Part shown: piece after piece, positions 9,216 through 22,124 of the stretch
Layout: each line of letters opens with the position of its first letter
How positions within the stretch are numbered: the first letter of the stretch is position 1
From: Uranotaenia lowii
Lineage: Eukaryota > Arthropoda > Insecta > Diptera > Culicidae
NCBI RefSeq assembly: GCF_029784155.1
Contig: NC_073691.1
Span: 88,543,361 to 88,607,360, forward strand
Length of the DNA stretch: 64,000 nucleotides
Direction: 5' to 3'
Program-made: the position numbers and the translations under genes
The notes under the pieces: model-generated
Seen by the model: the letters and a program-made list of their open reading frames with translations, nothing else
Told to the model about the DNA's origin: nothing
The model's database searches: none

Positions 9216-12200
9216 AAAATAATAGTTGTATTTGACAACACTGAAGAAACATATATAAAATAAAATGAAATTCTATGGCAACGTTTGTTATTTTGGAAAC
9301 ACTAGGTAAAACATACAAAACAAAGTCAGTCATTGACATTGATCTATTCTTGTGTCCGATGGATGTATCTGAGTGAATGAATGAATTGAGATACCTAAGA
9401 ATCGTAAAATCACGACACTAGTCTGCACCCTTTTTTACATTTTGTTTGGATTGCCAATTATAAAAGAAATACAAATTTTTAACGATGACAACCAAATCTA
9501 GCAGCATATGATAAATTCTAAGAAACATTTTCTTAGAGAGTTTACTTTTAGTTCGATACCGTTGGCAACAGAGCCAAATCTTACAGTATGATATTAAAAC
9601 AGTTACAAAGATGTCAAGTGATTTGGAATTGCGCCACCCGTTTATTCAAGAAACTGTAGCATTTCAAATAGGTAAATGTATTACCAATTTATTTTTAAAA
9701 TTTCTGCGAAGACTAAATTTGACATTTTATTGGTGCCCCAGGGAAGCACAATGTTGGACTAGTAATCCAAACTCGAGTTAATGAGTTTAAAATACTCTAG
9801 ATGTGCAAACAGAAACAGATGCCGCCATAACATTATCTGAGAATCAAATTTTCATTCAGCTTCCCATTTTCATTCTTTCAATCAATTCTGTTGGTGGTTT
9901 TAGCCCTCACCTCACCAGACTAACCCTATCGGGGAGAACAAACTTTTCCGGAAGCAATCGTTTTGATGGTTGTTTATGAAATTTTTCAAATTTTGTACCC
10001 ACTATTTGCATCTAACAAGTTTACCGTTGAAAATATTCTCCCCTGCTTTGAAATTGGCGATGAGTTTCTGCAGCAATTCTTCGAACATTTTCTCCAGTCG
10101 AGGGCATCTGCTCCGGTCGATTCTTCTGATAAACGTGCTGCAGTTTCTAGTTTACCTTAACTTTGCTAAGGTTGGGTGCAACCTCGCTGTCTGCTAGGGT
10201 GAGTGGGAGTAGGGTACTTTGGCTAGGGATGCACCCGCTGTATGTCTTATAGGTATGAAAGTTTTATTATTCTTTATAAATACTTTCGGATTTGGTTTGA
10301 TTTTAATTCACTTACACTTGCAATACTGTAAGGAATTTTCAAAAAAATATTCAAATTGACTGGAGAGACAATTTAAACTTAGTCTCCGTGCCCCACATTA
10401 CCCCTCGTATGTTCTGTGTTTAGACCAGCAAGAAAAAACATGAGCGAGCATCCCGAGGGAACCGAAGCAACACAGACACATTTGCTCGATAAAACCTGCT
10501 CCAGAAGAAAGTACGAAAGTGGAAAACTTTCTTATTACAACATTATTGTGGGATGTATCGTAGCACCTACAACATATAACAATATGCACACACTTTTTAC
10601 TACTACACACTATTGCTCAATGAACGCCAGTAGAGGGAGAAGCAGCATCTTGTTTGTAACTACGATTGACAGCGTGTGTGCAGGATGGGGCATCCTATCT
10701 ACTAGAGAGTTATGAATACCGAAGCAGTGAAATATAAACTACGCAACTGGGATAAACAAACTTTGCTTTGATGATGAAGTTTATGAAATTAATGGTTTCT
10801 AAAATTTTCTCAAAAAAAAGGCTAAAAAGAGTACAATTAATAAAATTATCCAAAAGAGTAAAGAAAACTTAATAAAATGAAAATAATAAAGGATTTAATT
10901 AAAAGTTTTTTATATACTGCCAATTTGTTGGAGGTAGTAGGTGTGATTAAGCATTTAACATCGCCTTGTTTTATCTGGGTTTGCCAAGAAAAAAAGAAAA
11001 AGCCCGGTCCGGTATGGTTGCCCAAATATCGAAGAAAAATGCATAGATTTATTAAAAATCTAGGCCAAACCCAAACCAAAACTACATTTTTATACATAAC
11101 TAGCAGACCCGGTAAACTTCGTCTCACCATTTTAAACTTGGCGTCCAATTTCCATTTTTTTCACTGATTAATTTTAAAAATCATTCAATATTGAGTTGTT
11201 AATCATTTCGCATTTGTGAACTTGTCCTAGTCTTTTTTTACATTTCCCTCTTTTCCGTTTACTCCAATTTCCCCGCTTCACTCTATCGAATTGTATGTTG
11301 ATAATATGTATGTTTCATTTATTGTTTACCATTTAGTTTACTTATTCCGCTATGTCAAATTCGCATTAAGGTTTAAATCGAATTCAAAAGTTTCTCATTA
11401 ATTGGAATTTATTGTGAATGAAACTTTATGGAAAAAGAATTTTGAACATCGGGAGTATTTGCCCAATATTCTGCCAAACGCAGCACTTTCAGCGCCCGAG
11501 TAGATTTGGATGGTATATTTTTTAGAACTGAAGAAATAAAAACACATTAGAAAAGATTTTTTTTTAATAACCATTTTCAAGCAGCTTTTTGTTCATTATC
11601 CTCACCTTTGGAAGCTGCGATTTAATTTAAGTTTATGTGATATTTTCAAGATTCAACAACATTTAATTGGAACTCAGGTTTTAAAAAATTAAATAGATCG
11701 AAAAGAACTAATCTGTTAGGGCTACGATGATTTCATGAGTTCATTCTATTTTCTGGAAATTTTAATGTAAATATACCTCGAAACCTTTAAAAATATTCAA
11801 GTGTATTTTTTTATTATAAATTGTAATTTTCAATAAAGAAACATCGGGGCTAGTGCAAACGGATATAATCACAGTTCATCTTTCATATTCTTAAAAAAAA
11901 TCTAAGTATAGATACATTTGTCCCATTTATTGATGCAACTGAAAAAAAGCACTTTTTCAGATGTGTCAGTGCAAAGACTTAAAAATGAATTAAATACTTG
12001 TTCATGTTTGTATTTTTTTACCAACTTTTATTTATTTATCTGCAGTTTTTCTCCAGAATAAAATAATGCTTTGAACTTCAATTTCACCGAATACTGTTTT
12101 ACAAAGACATGTTTAATAATTTTGAATATCCGCATCAGATTTAACACTCGGGATACATTTTCTGACCATTTAAGAAAAAAAATTCTTAAAAGGAATATGT

Positions 12201-14316
12201 TTCATGGCTAAAAGACGCGTTGCATTTTGTTTCACCGTGTGAAATGACAGGATTTAAGATTATTTTCAACACTTTCAGGTCATCATATCAATCACAAAAA
12301 AACTTTTCAGAAAAAGCGGATCAAAAGTCTCTTCTATGTAGCTAATATTTGTTATACAAAAACACACATTTATGATAAGTACGTACTTGAATTCTGTGTA
12401 AACAAACAGTGAATCTGTAAACAGTTTTTCAGTGAATGAGTTAAAAAAAAGTTGAGTTTATTTAGTCAGATTGTTTATTTGGGCCCAACCATTTATGAAT
12501 GAAGAAATAATGTTCACATTTGTTGTAAATGTTGAACGTTTGCACTTGTTCTAGTGTACCTTTTCATTTTAAATTTTTCTTATTTTATTGATAACTTTCA
12601 CTTACGCTTGGAAAAAATCAAAAAGTTCTGTGCATTCGGCCTTTAAATAAACATCAATCCTATATACCCCATTTTAAAGGACTGGCTCTTGTTCAATTCA
12701 TGTGTCTGTTCATTTTCAACGGATTTTGTTGATTTTCTGTAAATTTAAAGGCGCTTTTTTTAAGCACATTTGCACATGTTCGAAAAAAGTTTCTGCGTAT
12801 TGGATTGTAAAAATATTTTGTAAATCTTCCCATTTTTTTTTCAAATGTCCGCAAAGAGTCATACCAATATTTCATATTCATCAGTACTAAATTCATATAT
12901 TTTTTACAACAATTCCTTCTCTAATTAACACTAATTAAAAATAGTTCTATTTTTTTAAATGGTTTAAAAGATTCAGATTTGTTCGGCAAAATATCAATCT
13001 GGATCACATCAAGGCGTCATTAATTAGGTACCATGTGCTGTACAAATGTGCTGGAAATCATAAAGAAAAATATCACATCTAGGCTTCATAGCGCCACCAC
13101 GTGCATTGACAGTATACCTGGTTGAGAAAAACGCGCCCAAATGTTCCCACTATTCAGTATGCTATGCCATGGTTACTATTCTCTCGCGACGTTTGCTCGC
13201 GACGCCTTGACCATGGAGACGAAAAACAAACCACCTGGCGCCCAAAGTAATGAAAATCTCGATAAAATGGATGCCATGACTTTAATTTTATTCAAATAAC
13301 TACAAATTTAATTATTACGGACAATTGATGTGACTTTGTGTTATTTTTATTCGATATAAACCGATTCGCATGCCTACAGAGTATTCTAAAAATAATTTCA
13401 TTTGCATCGTTTGGGCCATTTCGGAGGAGTAGTACTACAAACACCGTTACAAGAGAATTTTATATAATAGATGTATGATTTTTTTAACTTGTTTCATCGA
13501 AAGACACGTGCAAACATTTTTTCGACTCAACAAAAATTTTTTCTCGTGTTTATTTTTCACTTTTTCTGTTGAATTTTCATAAGAAATGTCAAGCTAGATT
13601 TTTGTCAGATTTGCTCGGATTGTAACCGGTTGGTTACAAATCGTTGGATTTTGTAATTTTGTTTTATTAGCTCTAGAAAATTCATGTTCCCTGTCCAGTC
13701 TCACAACAAGTTAGCACCACAGTAGGCTACATTTTACTGCTGGCTGCTGTCAATTCACAGAGGAGGAAAAGGAAGGAAAAAAAGATTAAATGTCAACGAA
13801 AGAAGACGCCTACAAAAACTGAGTTCAGCAACGCCCGCTGGCGCCGACAGTTTCGGCACTCCGTCGATACGCCAATAAATCGACGGCCCTCCTGCTTCCG
13901 TAACTGGAACCACGACGTCGTGACGCAACTCAACCAGCAGTTTACACGCCACATTACAGACAGAAATTGTTTATTGGACTCACGCCACACAAAAACGTTA
14001 ATTAGAAAAGTATAGAAATATGAAATTTCCAGATGGCAGTATTTTATCCGTATAGTCCTTGGTTAACCAGTAGCCAGCCGGCCCTGAGGTTCCGTAATCT
14101 GAGGGTACCTCGCCTTGACTGGTCTAGCCGCTGCTCATATATACGTAACAGGATATTGCCCGGTTTATGAACTGAAAATTTTAAAATCCAATGCCCGGAT
14201 TGTGCGAGCTCTTTTGGGTAGTATGGTGGTCTTTGATTGGCAAAAAGTAGACGAGGATTGGATGCAGAGGAGCGGGTGAAACGAAAGCGAAATTTTGACA
14301 GCTGGCAGTTGGCCGG
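9216..14316. other. AT-rich DNA without a recognised gene
   Basis: No supported gene. Near 11098-11130 is a short match (CTAGCAGACCCGGTAAACTT) to the left end of the repeat at 36083. A tRNA-like stretch near 9743-9790 (TTGGACTAGTAATCCAA) lacks a clear B box. Around 13180-13210 TCGCGACG occurs twice. Open frames here are short and composition-driven. Confidence 0.35.
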
Positions 14317-14417
14317 CTGGGCTGCCAGGTGCCCTGATTTGTTTGTAAAACACGGACTTTTGCCAATCGTTAGGATATTGCTCAGGCAGAGATTTTACCT
14401 TGATTTTTGCAAACATA
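14317..14417. mobile_element. hAT MITE fragment, same family as 61681-62116
   Basis: Begins CTGGGCTGCCAGGTGCCCTG and runs parallel to the left end of the complete element at 61681 for about 100 bp with about three quarters identity. The opposite end is missing, so this copy is truncated. Confidence 0.6.
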
Positions 14418-14596
14418 TTTCATTGAAGCGAAAAAAATCTTCCACCTAAGTTCCGGCCCGTTTAGCTAAGTTGGAAGAGGTTGGATCGATAGGTGACTTT
14501 GTCAGCTTGATCGGTAGCGGTCAGTAACATTAATTATTCTTTACTTATAACCAATTAATTCTTTACTTATAACCAATCAGCACTATTTTTTTCCAG

Positions 14597-14990
14597 GAGC
14601 GGTTTGGTAACAGCATGCAAAAGAAAGTCATCGGATCGGATGGAAACCTTGCAAGGCATGGCGTTCCATCGTCCGAGAAACGGCTGGCCTTCCTGCAGGA
14701 ACATCCGATCTTCATCGAGATGAAACAGCTGCTTCAGAATGACCCCGTCTGTTGCCATCGCTGCTCCAGCAATCCGAATCTGATGCGTATCGTTTCGGAG
14801 AACCCGATGATGTTTTTGGCCCTGTTGAACGAGGGAACCGAGGTGACGGTGGCAGCGACAGCCTTGTCAGTGCCGTAGCGCATGATGAAGCCTGGACTGC
14901 CGCTTTGATGGTGAACATCCTGAGTCCGAAATCGATCGACTGAAGGAGCAAGCAACAACCGTTTTAGGATTTTGGTTGTTTGGTCCACCC
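14597..14990 (+). pseudogene. RAD23-like exon, probably a pseudogene
   Basis: RAD23 proteins carry polyubiquitylated cargo to the proteasome and stabilise XPC in nucleotide excision repair. A splice acceptor TATTTTTTTCCAG ends at 14596. The open frame reads LAFLQEHPIFIEMKQLLQND, then NPNLMRIVSENPMMFLALLN, which follows the XPC-binding (STI1-like) domain pattern. In the next frame 14745-14772 reads LLPSLLQQ, exactly what belongs between those two parts, so two compensating indels are likely. A third frame near 14915-14945 reads ESEIDRLKE, resembling the start of the second UBA domain, and homology then ends. The retained acceptor argues for a genomic duplicate and not a processed copy. Ubiquilin is the main alternative. 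A 23-bp tandem duplication (ATTCTTTACTTATAACCAAT) lies just upstream. Confidence 0.5.
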
Positions 14991-15351
14991 TTTTTTTCCT
15001 GTTGGGGAGTGAGTCCACTGCGACTCATAAGTTGGTCTATTGTTGTATTACCCCGCGTTATCATTTTTACTTTGCTATGTTACTTGACAACCGTGCTCTA
15101 TTGGTTGAAGTTGCAATTGTTTACCGATAGCACTACGAGCACACACATAACTAGGTAGAATTTCCAAGTGCAATCTAAGTTCCCTTGAAAAGATCCACCT
15201 GTGTAACTTATGGCTCGCTCTATGCAGGCTGAACGGGAGACACGCAGCCGCACTCACTCAAGATCGTTGGTAGACTGGCTCTAGCGAGAAAGACGGAGCA
15301 CGACACGACAGCTCAGCCGTCGTATGTGTGTGTGTGCTTTTATACAGTAGG
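14991..15351. other. No recognised feature
   Basis: GC-richer around 15200-15320 with a short GT repeat near 15327-15337. No coding signal I can support. Confidence 0.3.
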
Positions 15352-16265
15352 GGAGAGGCGGGCTATATGCGCATATTAAGGAAAGCACTCATTTTCTCTC
15401 ATATTCCAATAGATAGGAGTCTGAAAAGTATATACATATGAGCGGACATTTGTTTTGAATACGTTAGAGCAGTTTTTCTGTTCAAATCTTTTACAGTTTT
15501 TGTGAAAATAATTTTATAATAAAAGAAGTCAAAATAGCTGATTTCCGAAACTGGCGGGTTAAATGCGCATATTTATGTTTTTAGCTATATTTCATTAACA
15601 CATGCAATATTTTGATATTATTCAATTGAAAATGGTAGAAACGGATGTTAATCATACGTCAAGGCTGAAATTTTGGTGAAATTTTTTACATCACTAGTTC
15701 TTTTGCATGAAACATAGTTAAGTTTACCATATGGTCATCTTTCATGGTAATATTTTGTTCATATCGTATTTTTATCGGATCAGTATGAAGTTCTTCTTTT
15801 TTCGCTGTAAGACCGTGATTTGAGCGTAGATTCAATGTTTAAGTGATAAAAAGTAAAAAATTTATAAGACCAATCTATTTTTCTTGATATAGGCATTTAA
15901 CCTGCCTTGGTATGGGCATTCAGAACCTGTCTCTTATTCCAATATCTTATCATTAACAACATTTCCAAAAGCATCAATTTGTTGAATTTTCTATTTCCAG
16001 ATGAATAAGAAAGAAAAACCATTAAAACTTTTATTCACAGAATCTGTACGCAAGATAATTAAATTTCAATATATTCTTACAAAACTGACAAAAATCTTGT
16101 TTGATTTTTTAAATTTTTTCGACTGTATATAACAATTAAATTTATTCATGCCATGATTCAAAAGCGTATTACCCTCAAACTGCACTGATTAGATATGATG
16201 AATCTCCAGCCATAGCGTCAATCGGCTGTATGCGCATATTACCCAACATGCGCATTTAGGAACAC
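15352..16265. repeat. Repeat island with recurring ATGCGCATAT motif
   Basis: TATGCGCATATTA-type sequence occurs near 15367, 15560, 16209 and 16231, next to GGCGGGCT or GGCGGGTT. The left edge, GTAGGGGAGAGGCGGGCTAT, resembles the GTAGGGGAGATAAGGG end of the candidate element at 2668-5994. A clean right terminus is not visible. Confidence 0.35.
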
Positions 16266-16399
16266 TTCCTCCTACGATTAAGGGAGATAACCGCTTCGGA
16301 AAGGCATATCATCCGAGAGCGTGCCGCTCTCGCAACTATTGGCTACACACCACCCACATGCATGTGCTGCATCATTGAGGTGTACAATTCCAAGGTATA

Positions 16400-16535
16400 C
16401 CCGGCTAGCATTAACTAATGCTAAAACCGCCAACCTTCATCATACTATGAGTGCCAGGTTATGTCACGACCGGGATTCGATCTCATGCTTAGAAGACAAG
16501 AATGATATCCTCTAGGCTTGGTCCACCCTTAAAAT
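16400..16535 (-). repeat. tRNA-derived SINE-like head
   Basis: On the minus strand an A box, CAAGCCTAGAGG, is followed about 40 bases later by a B box, GAGATCGAATCCCGGTC. The cloverleaf arms do not close well enough for a functional tRNA. Extent of the non-tRNA body and any target duplication are unclear. Confidence 0.5.
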
Positions 16536-16559
16536 ACCCTTTCTATCATCACGGTTAAT

Positions 16560-17560
16560 CACGGTTATTTCGGAACATCCGGAAAGTGCGGAGTGTACTT
16601 TTAGACATAACGAAAAAGCAACCCCTTAAAAAATATTCAAAAATGAGCGAAAAAAGTGATCGAAGTTCCCCCAGTTTACGGAACCCTTTATTGAAGTTGC
16701 AGTTTTCACCCACCACTTTCTTATCACTATCTAACCTTTTGTTCGCGGGAACGTACCCCTTATTCATCCTTCGGCGTCGAGCTCGGGTTCGTTGAGGTCG
16801 GCTTGGAGGCCAGCTGGTTCTCACTGAGTGTGCTCGGCCCCACCTTGGGTGCTGAATGCCACCTTGGGTGCCGAAGCGGCGCGTGGCAATGGCGTACCTG
16901 GCCCCACCTTCGGTGCTGAACCAGGTACAGGTGTAGGTCAACCCGATGATGTAACGGTTGTCGGTCGACGTAGTAGGACGTAGCGCACGGCTTTTTTAGG
17001 CTGAGATTAATAAGTTCTCAAACTCGGAACAGCGGGGTGCTGTTGAAGTTCAGGAACCATTTAGGAAACGAAGGATTTGAGTAGCAACAAAATGGTGGAT
17101 GGTTACCTGTAGTTCTTGATTCAAGGCTCTCGACGTGGTTTTGTATCATTCAAACGATATTTGTTCGATGAATGGTATTCACAGAACTGAAAAGAGGATC
17201 AGTTTCCAATTTTTCTTTTAAATTCAGCAAGTCCAAATTGTTGTTGTGTGAACTTTATGAGCTGATGAGTTCGCGAACTATTTTAAAAATGGTTGGTCGT
17301 TTCACTTTTGACCGGCCTTGGACCATCCCTCACTCCGCTCTACGTTTGCGGCTCACATCTCCTAGAGTCCCGGGTTGTCGAACGAACTGTTTCGCCCGGC
17401 GAACAGGTTAGGGTGGCCTTCGAATGACTAGCGATTCTTACAATACTCAGGCATCCCTGGAGCCCCTTTTTCGTGAACACTTCAGCCAGCTGCCAAAACT
17501 TTTTTTCAATATGGCAGAACGTGCGATTTGGCATTTGAGATCACCATACTAGAGTCATCA
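16560..17560 (-). other. Coding-like GC-rich fragments of unknown origin
   Basis: The minus strand is open from 16941 to 16555 and from 17534 to 17340. The first frame overlies three degenerate copies of a CCCACCTTGGGTGCTGAA unit (16840-16925). The second contains HIEKKFWQLAEVFTKKG. Base composition is richer in G and C than the flanks. A decayed retrotransposon is possible, but I recognise no domain. Confidence 0.2.
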
Positions 17561-19129
17561 TGAGTGTAACCACGAATTAATGACCCTCGAACCGAGTCTG
17601 CAGAGAAATGTCACTTTCCATTTCACTCTTCATTTCTCAGCTCTGAAAATCGCAAGTGCCGAAATCGGCTTAATAAAAATTTAAACCGAATTGATAATTT
17701 TTCTTATATTTCCTAGATCGCATATATCTTTATCGAAAAGCCTATCCTATAGTCTATTAATCTTAAGTTCAATATTCAATTTGCGAGTTACAGTGAGAAT
17801 AACATAAAGCTAGACTTCTATCAGGTATGAATCGATTCAGGTTAGGTTTAACCAGGCTAACGCGATTTCAAAAATTTCAAATCCACGGTATCCTGTTGAA
17901 AAGGGCCCTTTTTTTTAAGATCGTACCTGATTTGCAAGTTATCCTGGAAAAGATGTTAGATAAGCCAATAACATGTGTTTTTTTTTTAGTAGTTTGAAGC
18001 GGATGATAAAGCTATCGGAAGCAGTGCTCTAGCCTTTTTTGCCTCGCAACAGATATAATGTAATAAAGTTATCATTTAATGATAACAAAATGATGATGAC
18101 ATAGTTTCTCACATTGTGAGATAGTTTTTGACTCTCTTATTAAATTTAAAAATCGAACAATAGATGTACAAATTTTTACATTTTTCGATGCAGCAAAAAA
18201 CTTTACCAAGTATAACGGATTGGCTTAATCATATACTTTATATTGCTTTCATTATCTTATACCAACACCGTCGGTGTAAACAAATTTTTCGGAAAATCAG
18301 AAAATTTTTTAATAAATATTTTTATAATTCAGTTACCAGTCTGGGCTATAATGCATCAAAAAGCGTATCAAAGATTTTTAAATCTCGTTTCCATATGCTG
18401 AAATATGATTGTTTTGCATGACACGTTTTTGAAAAATTTCATCCATCCAAACATTAACTTTTTTTATTTCAGCTAGTAAAATTTTTTGAAGTATTTTTTA
18501 CCCCTAAATGTATGCAGCACCCTTAAGCATTTTCTTTTAAAACACTTAAAATTTAATTCGAACAAAACCAAAAATTACTGCAACTTTTGCATTATGTCAT
18601 CACAAATATTTCAAAAACAATAAGTTTTCAAAAGTTTTCATTTGATTTTTCATTGAAAACAAAGTTTGTTGCAATTTACCTCTTTTTCTTAGTAGGAGGA
18701 AAATCGTATGTATTTGTAAATTAAAAAAAAACTGGTTAAACCAAAAAACAATTCTGACTACGTCAATTTGATGACTCATCAACCTTTATACTTTTGATGT
18801 ACATACGGGGTATGATTATCTGTGGACATTATGTTTTTAGAAGCCATTGAGTTTGAAAAGTGTTGCATGATGCCCCAGATGACGGTACTATAGTTTTTCC
18901 AGGAATCGAGAGCAGCAAAAATATTATTTTCTATCCACTGCTGGCTTGAAATAACATTCATACTAGGTTCTGCTGAAATTTCCGGGGAAATTTGATTTTC
19001 GAGGGGTGAGCACGTTTTCCGCTTTTGGTCAAACTAGTGTTTCCCGCAAGGGCTTAATTGTGCTCCAGCGGCCGTGACTATCTGGACAATGGTAGTGAAA
19101 AGGCATGTGAAATCAATTTGACTGGGATG
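17561..19129. other. AT-rich DNA without a recognised gene
   Basis: Long A/T runs and only short open frames. Nothing supportable. Confidence 0.3.
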
Positions 19130-19515
19130 AAAAATTACCTAAAAGTAGGCAATCAAATTCAGATGCGTCAGATTTTGTACAGTCACCTAATCCACTTTCA
19201 TCGCCGCATAACGCCTGTTTGCTTTGAACTGCTTCTCACTTCTAACAGTTTGTTTTTTGTCTTCTTAAGGTTCTGCCTAACTATCGCCCAATATTTTCCG
19301 ATTGGGCAAAGTTTAGGGTGTTGGGAGGGTTCTCATCCTTGGGCACAACCTGAATGTTGTTAGCGGCATATCACTCCAAGGCTTTTTTTTATAATGGCAG
19401 GATGCATAATCCGGCCAAAATCGCACAGACAAGTCATGTTTCTTGAGGAAAGGCAGCAAAACGCTTTAGACAGTCTTTTACGTTAATTACCTGGTTGACG
19501 GTCCCGTTTGCAACA
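19130..19515 (-). pseudogene. DD37E transposase C-terminal fragment
   Basis: Read on the minus strand across several stops and frameshifts: GLKSKIFVANGTVNQ, YAANNIQVVPKDENPPN and RTLRRQKT. These parallel the matching parts of the transposase at 8530-8900, so this is the same family. Only the second half survives, and the catalytic Asp region is mutated. Confidence 0.65.
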
Positions 19516-21030
19516 AAAATTTTGCTTTTCAAGCCGTAATTGTAATCAATATAATGAATGGGATTAATGAACCTTAAAACGGCGCGTTCAATTTATAATT
19601 CGTTTTTCCACAGGGTTTTTCACACTGTGCGATATAACAAAATGAAAAGAAAAAAAGATTCGTAAGACCTTGGCTTCGGTTGATTTCAGTCGGACAAATA
19701 TAATTTTTCGACAGAATTGTTTTAATATGAATGAATGAATAGATGAATGGATGGATGAATGTGGTCCTTGCACCAGTACCGTACCAATTCCGCTGGGAAG
19801 AGAATTGAACAAATATTATTTTTGCTTCAGTATTTCACCCAGCTGCTCGCACTTCAGTGGAAAAAACGGTCATTCTCTCTGTACGGCTCTAAACTGGTGA
19901 CGAGGCCAGATTTATGAAATGTGCTTTGACCGCTTCTAGTTAGCTCGAGTGAATGGACGAACAGGACATGGCTTCTCGAAGAGCCGACGGAATTTATGAT
20001 TTCGTTTCAAGCGGCGCGCGACCAGCGCTAAGAGTAGTTCTGAACGGGTTTTGTGTATTTTCTGCCACCGAAACAAAGGGATTTAGGGTATGATATGTTT
20101 GAACTGGGTTAGTTAAAATTTTACCAGAGCCTCGAATGCTTACTTTCGCATGTTGACGTTTCAACTGGAGGAACTCAAACGGGATTAAAGAGGAATGTAT
20201 AAGTAGGTTTGCCTTAAGCTGCTTTTGTTTTCCGAGAATAGATAATATGGACAATGTTCTACAATTTTTTTTTAACTTTTAGTTATTGCCTTTGTATTTT
20301 AAAATATGAACTAACATTTGAGTTTAATAATCAGAGATCTAAAAATGAGATACAGCGGAGCTATATTTTTTAAGAGATTTTTTCTACCAAATGATCCAGG
20401 AAAGCAGTTAAATTTTCGTTGGACCGCTGCATATAAAGAACGACAAAGAAATTCCTACATTAAATATATCGACTTAATTTTGTAACATTCAGAAACTAGG
20501 ATAAACCATCTACACTATGCATCTAATTGAAGGAGTAACGCCAACAAACTACAGGTCAAATTTCGCTGGAACAAATATTTTCCGAACAAATTTGGACGGA
20601 ACAAGTTAACAGCGAATTTCATTGTATACGTTTAAGGGTGTTAAATATGATAGTATATACATTGACAGGACAATTTGTGCTGAGCTAGCATAGGTTTACC
20701 GTGTACTGCAACGCCAAATAGAGAACATTGAGATAATTTTTCAAAAGAGTAAAAATGTTATACATATCCCGTTCGATTTTGGCAGATGTGCCAATAAACT
20801 GACCGGATTTTGGGTCATTTTTGAATTTTCCAAACCCCGTTTTGGTTCAAAACTCATCCATGATATTTTGCAGAATTTTTAAGTAACGTTTACATGAGTA
20901 AATTTGAACTTTTAGGTTTGTATGGGAAAAATTGAATATTTTGTACTGAAATTTACGCCAAAATTTTCGTTAGAACAGAGCTTTAGAGTGCGTTGTAAAC
21001 CTACAATAATTATTAGCGTCACATCTTTAA
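19516..21030. other. AT-rich DNA with a short tetranucleotide repeat
   Basis: A GAAT/GGAT-type repeat lies at about 19728-19762. No gene or element is recognised elsewhere. Confidence 0.3.
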
Positions 21031-21922
21031 CCCTTTCCTTCCCACGAGGTTTTTCACGTTTTAAAACTAGAAATATTGATTTACAGCTAAAGTTCTAGAA
21101 CAAAAGATGCATAATTTAAGCCTACTTTAATGGTCCATTCGATAAATCTGGGTTTTGAGGTGGATCATATGTGCTCCATTGGGAAGATAACAACACATAG
21201 GGTGCAAATGGAAAACAGGAAATAATTGCAAAAAAACTAGAATTTCATGACTTCATTGATCACAAACTAAAACTATCCTATTTGATAAAAAAAACTTCTT
21301 TGCTATACGCATCCCTCGAATGTCTATTTATTGAAATATTTGAAATTTTCATTTTTGCCTTGAACAGTGACCGCCATGACACTTTGCGCAAGGAAAACAA
21401 AACATGCCGTTTTTCTAGAAAATCACGAACTTTTACAAATATTTCGAGACATGTGATCATTGAAGCAGATGAAATAACTATCCTGAAGCGAATTTTTTAT
21501 TGACGAAATGATTTTCTTGAGTATTGATAAGAAGCTTCACAAGAAGAAAAGTACGTTTTGTTCCCAGTGTATCACCAGTGATCCACTTTACTTACTCAAA
21601 AATTTATATGTTTCAGTTGAAATCTAAATAAACCATCATTTGATTCTGCTTTCATAAGCAACCTTCTGCACGTCAGTAATTTTATTTGAAGTAAATTATA
21701 AAAACTTGTCAAGTTATTGAACAACAAATGATGACTTGATTTAGATTCGAAAAAATTACGACTTTTTTGCAGCTTTTGATCTGCCAAGCAAAACCTAGCG
21801 AACTGATTTTCTTCAAATTTCGTGCAATGTTTCTTCACTCATATCTACACATTCGGGCGCCCAGTTCAAATGCGAGCTGTGCAAAGTTGTGGATCACATG
21901 TGCTACCATGGGAAGGAAAGGG
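21031..21922. mobile_element. TTAA-flanked MITE (piggyBac-like)
   Basis: Inverted ends CCCTTTCCTTCCCA lie at 21031-21044 and 21909-21922, each directly bordered by TTAA (21027-21030 and 21923-21926). TTAA duplication with CCC-type termini is characteristic of piggyBac elements. Inside, GTGGATCATATGTGCTCC near 21159 recurs in direct orientation near 21891 as GTGGATCACATGTGCTAC. No transposase is encoded; the small open frames are composition-driven. Confidence 0.8.
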
Positions 21923-22020
21923 TTAATAAATAACTCTCTTTTTACCCTCTATAACTACAAAATCATAAAAACGCTCCAAACGCCTTGACATCCTGAAAGC
22001 AGTTGGATCCGATTTTTTTT

Positions 22021-22124
22021 TCTAGTAGGAATAACTGTGAACTTTTCAACAAAGAAAATAGTATCGAAAAATTATTTTTTTCGATACTGCTTCTTTGTAA
22101 AAGTTCAGTTCACGACCTACTAGA
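22021..22124. repeat. Long hairpin (miniature inverted repeat)
   Basis: The arm TCTAGTAGG...AGTATCGAAAAA (22021-22071) is answered by its near reverse complement TTTTTCGATACT...CCTACTAGA (22076-22124) with a loop of a few bases. It could be a very small MITE; a pre-miRNA-like transcript is also possible but unsupported. Confidence 0.6.

Noticed and set aside
9743..9790. tRNA-like stretch TTGGACTAGTAATCCAA
   Set aside because: It resembles an anticodon arm, but no convincing B box or acceptor stem follows.
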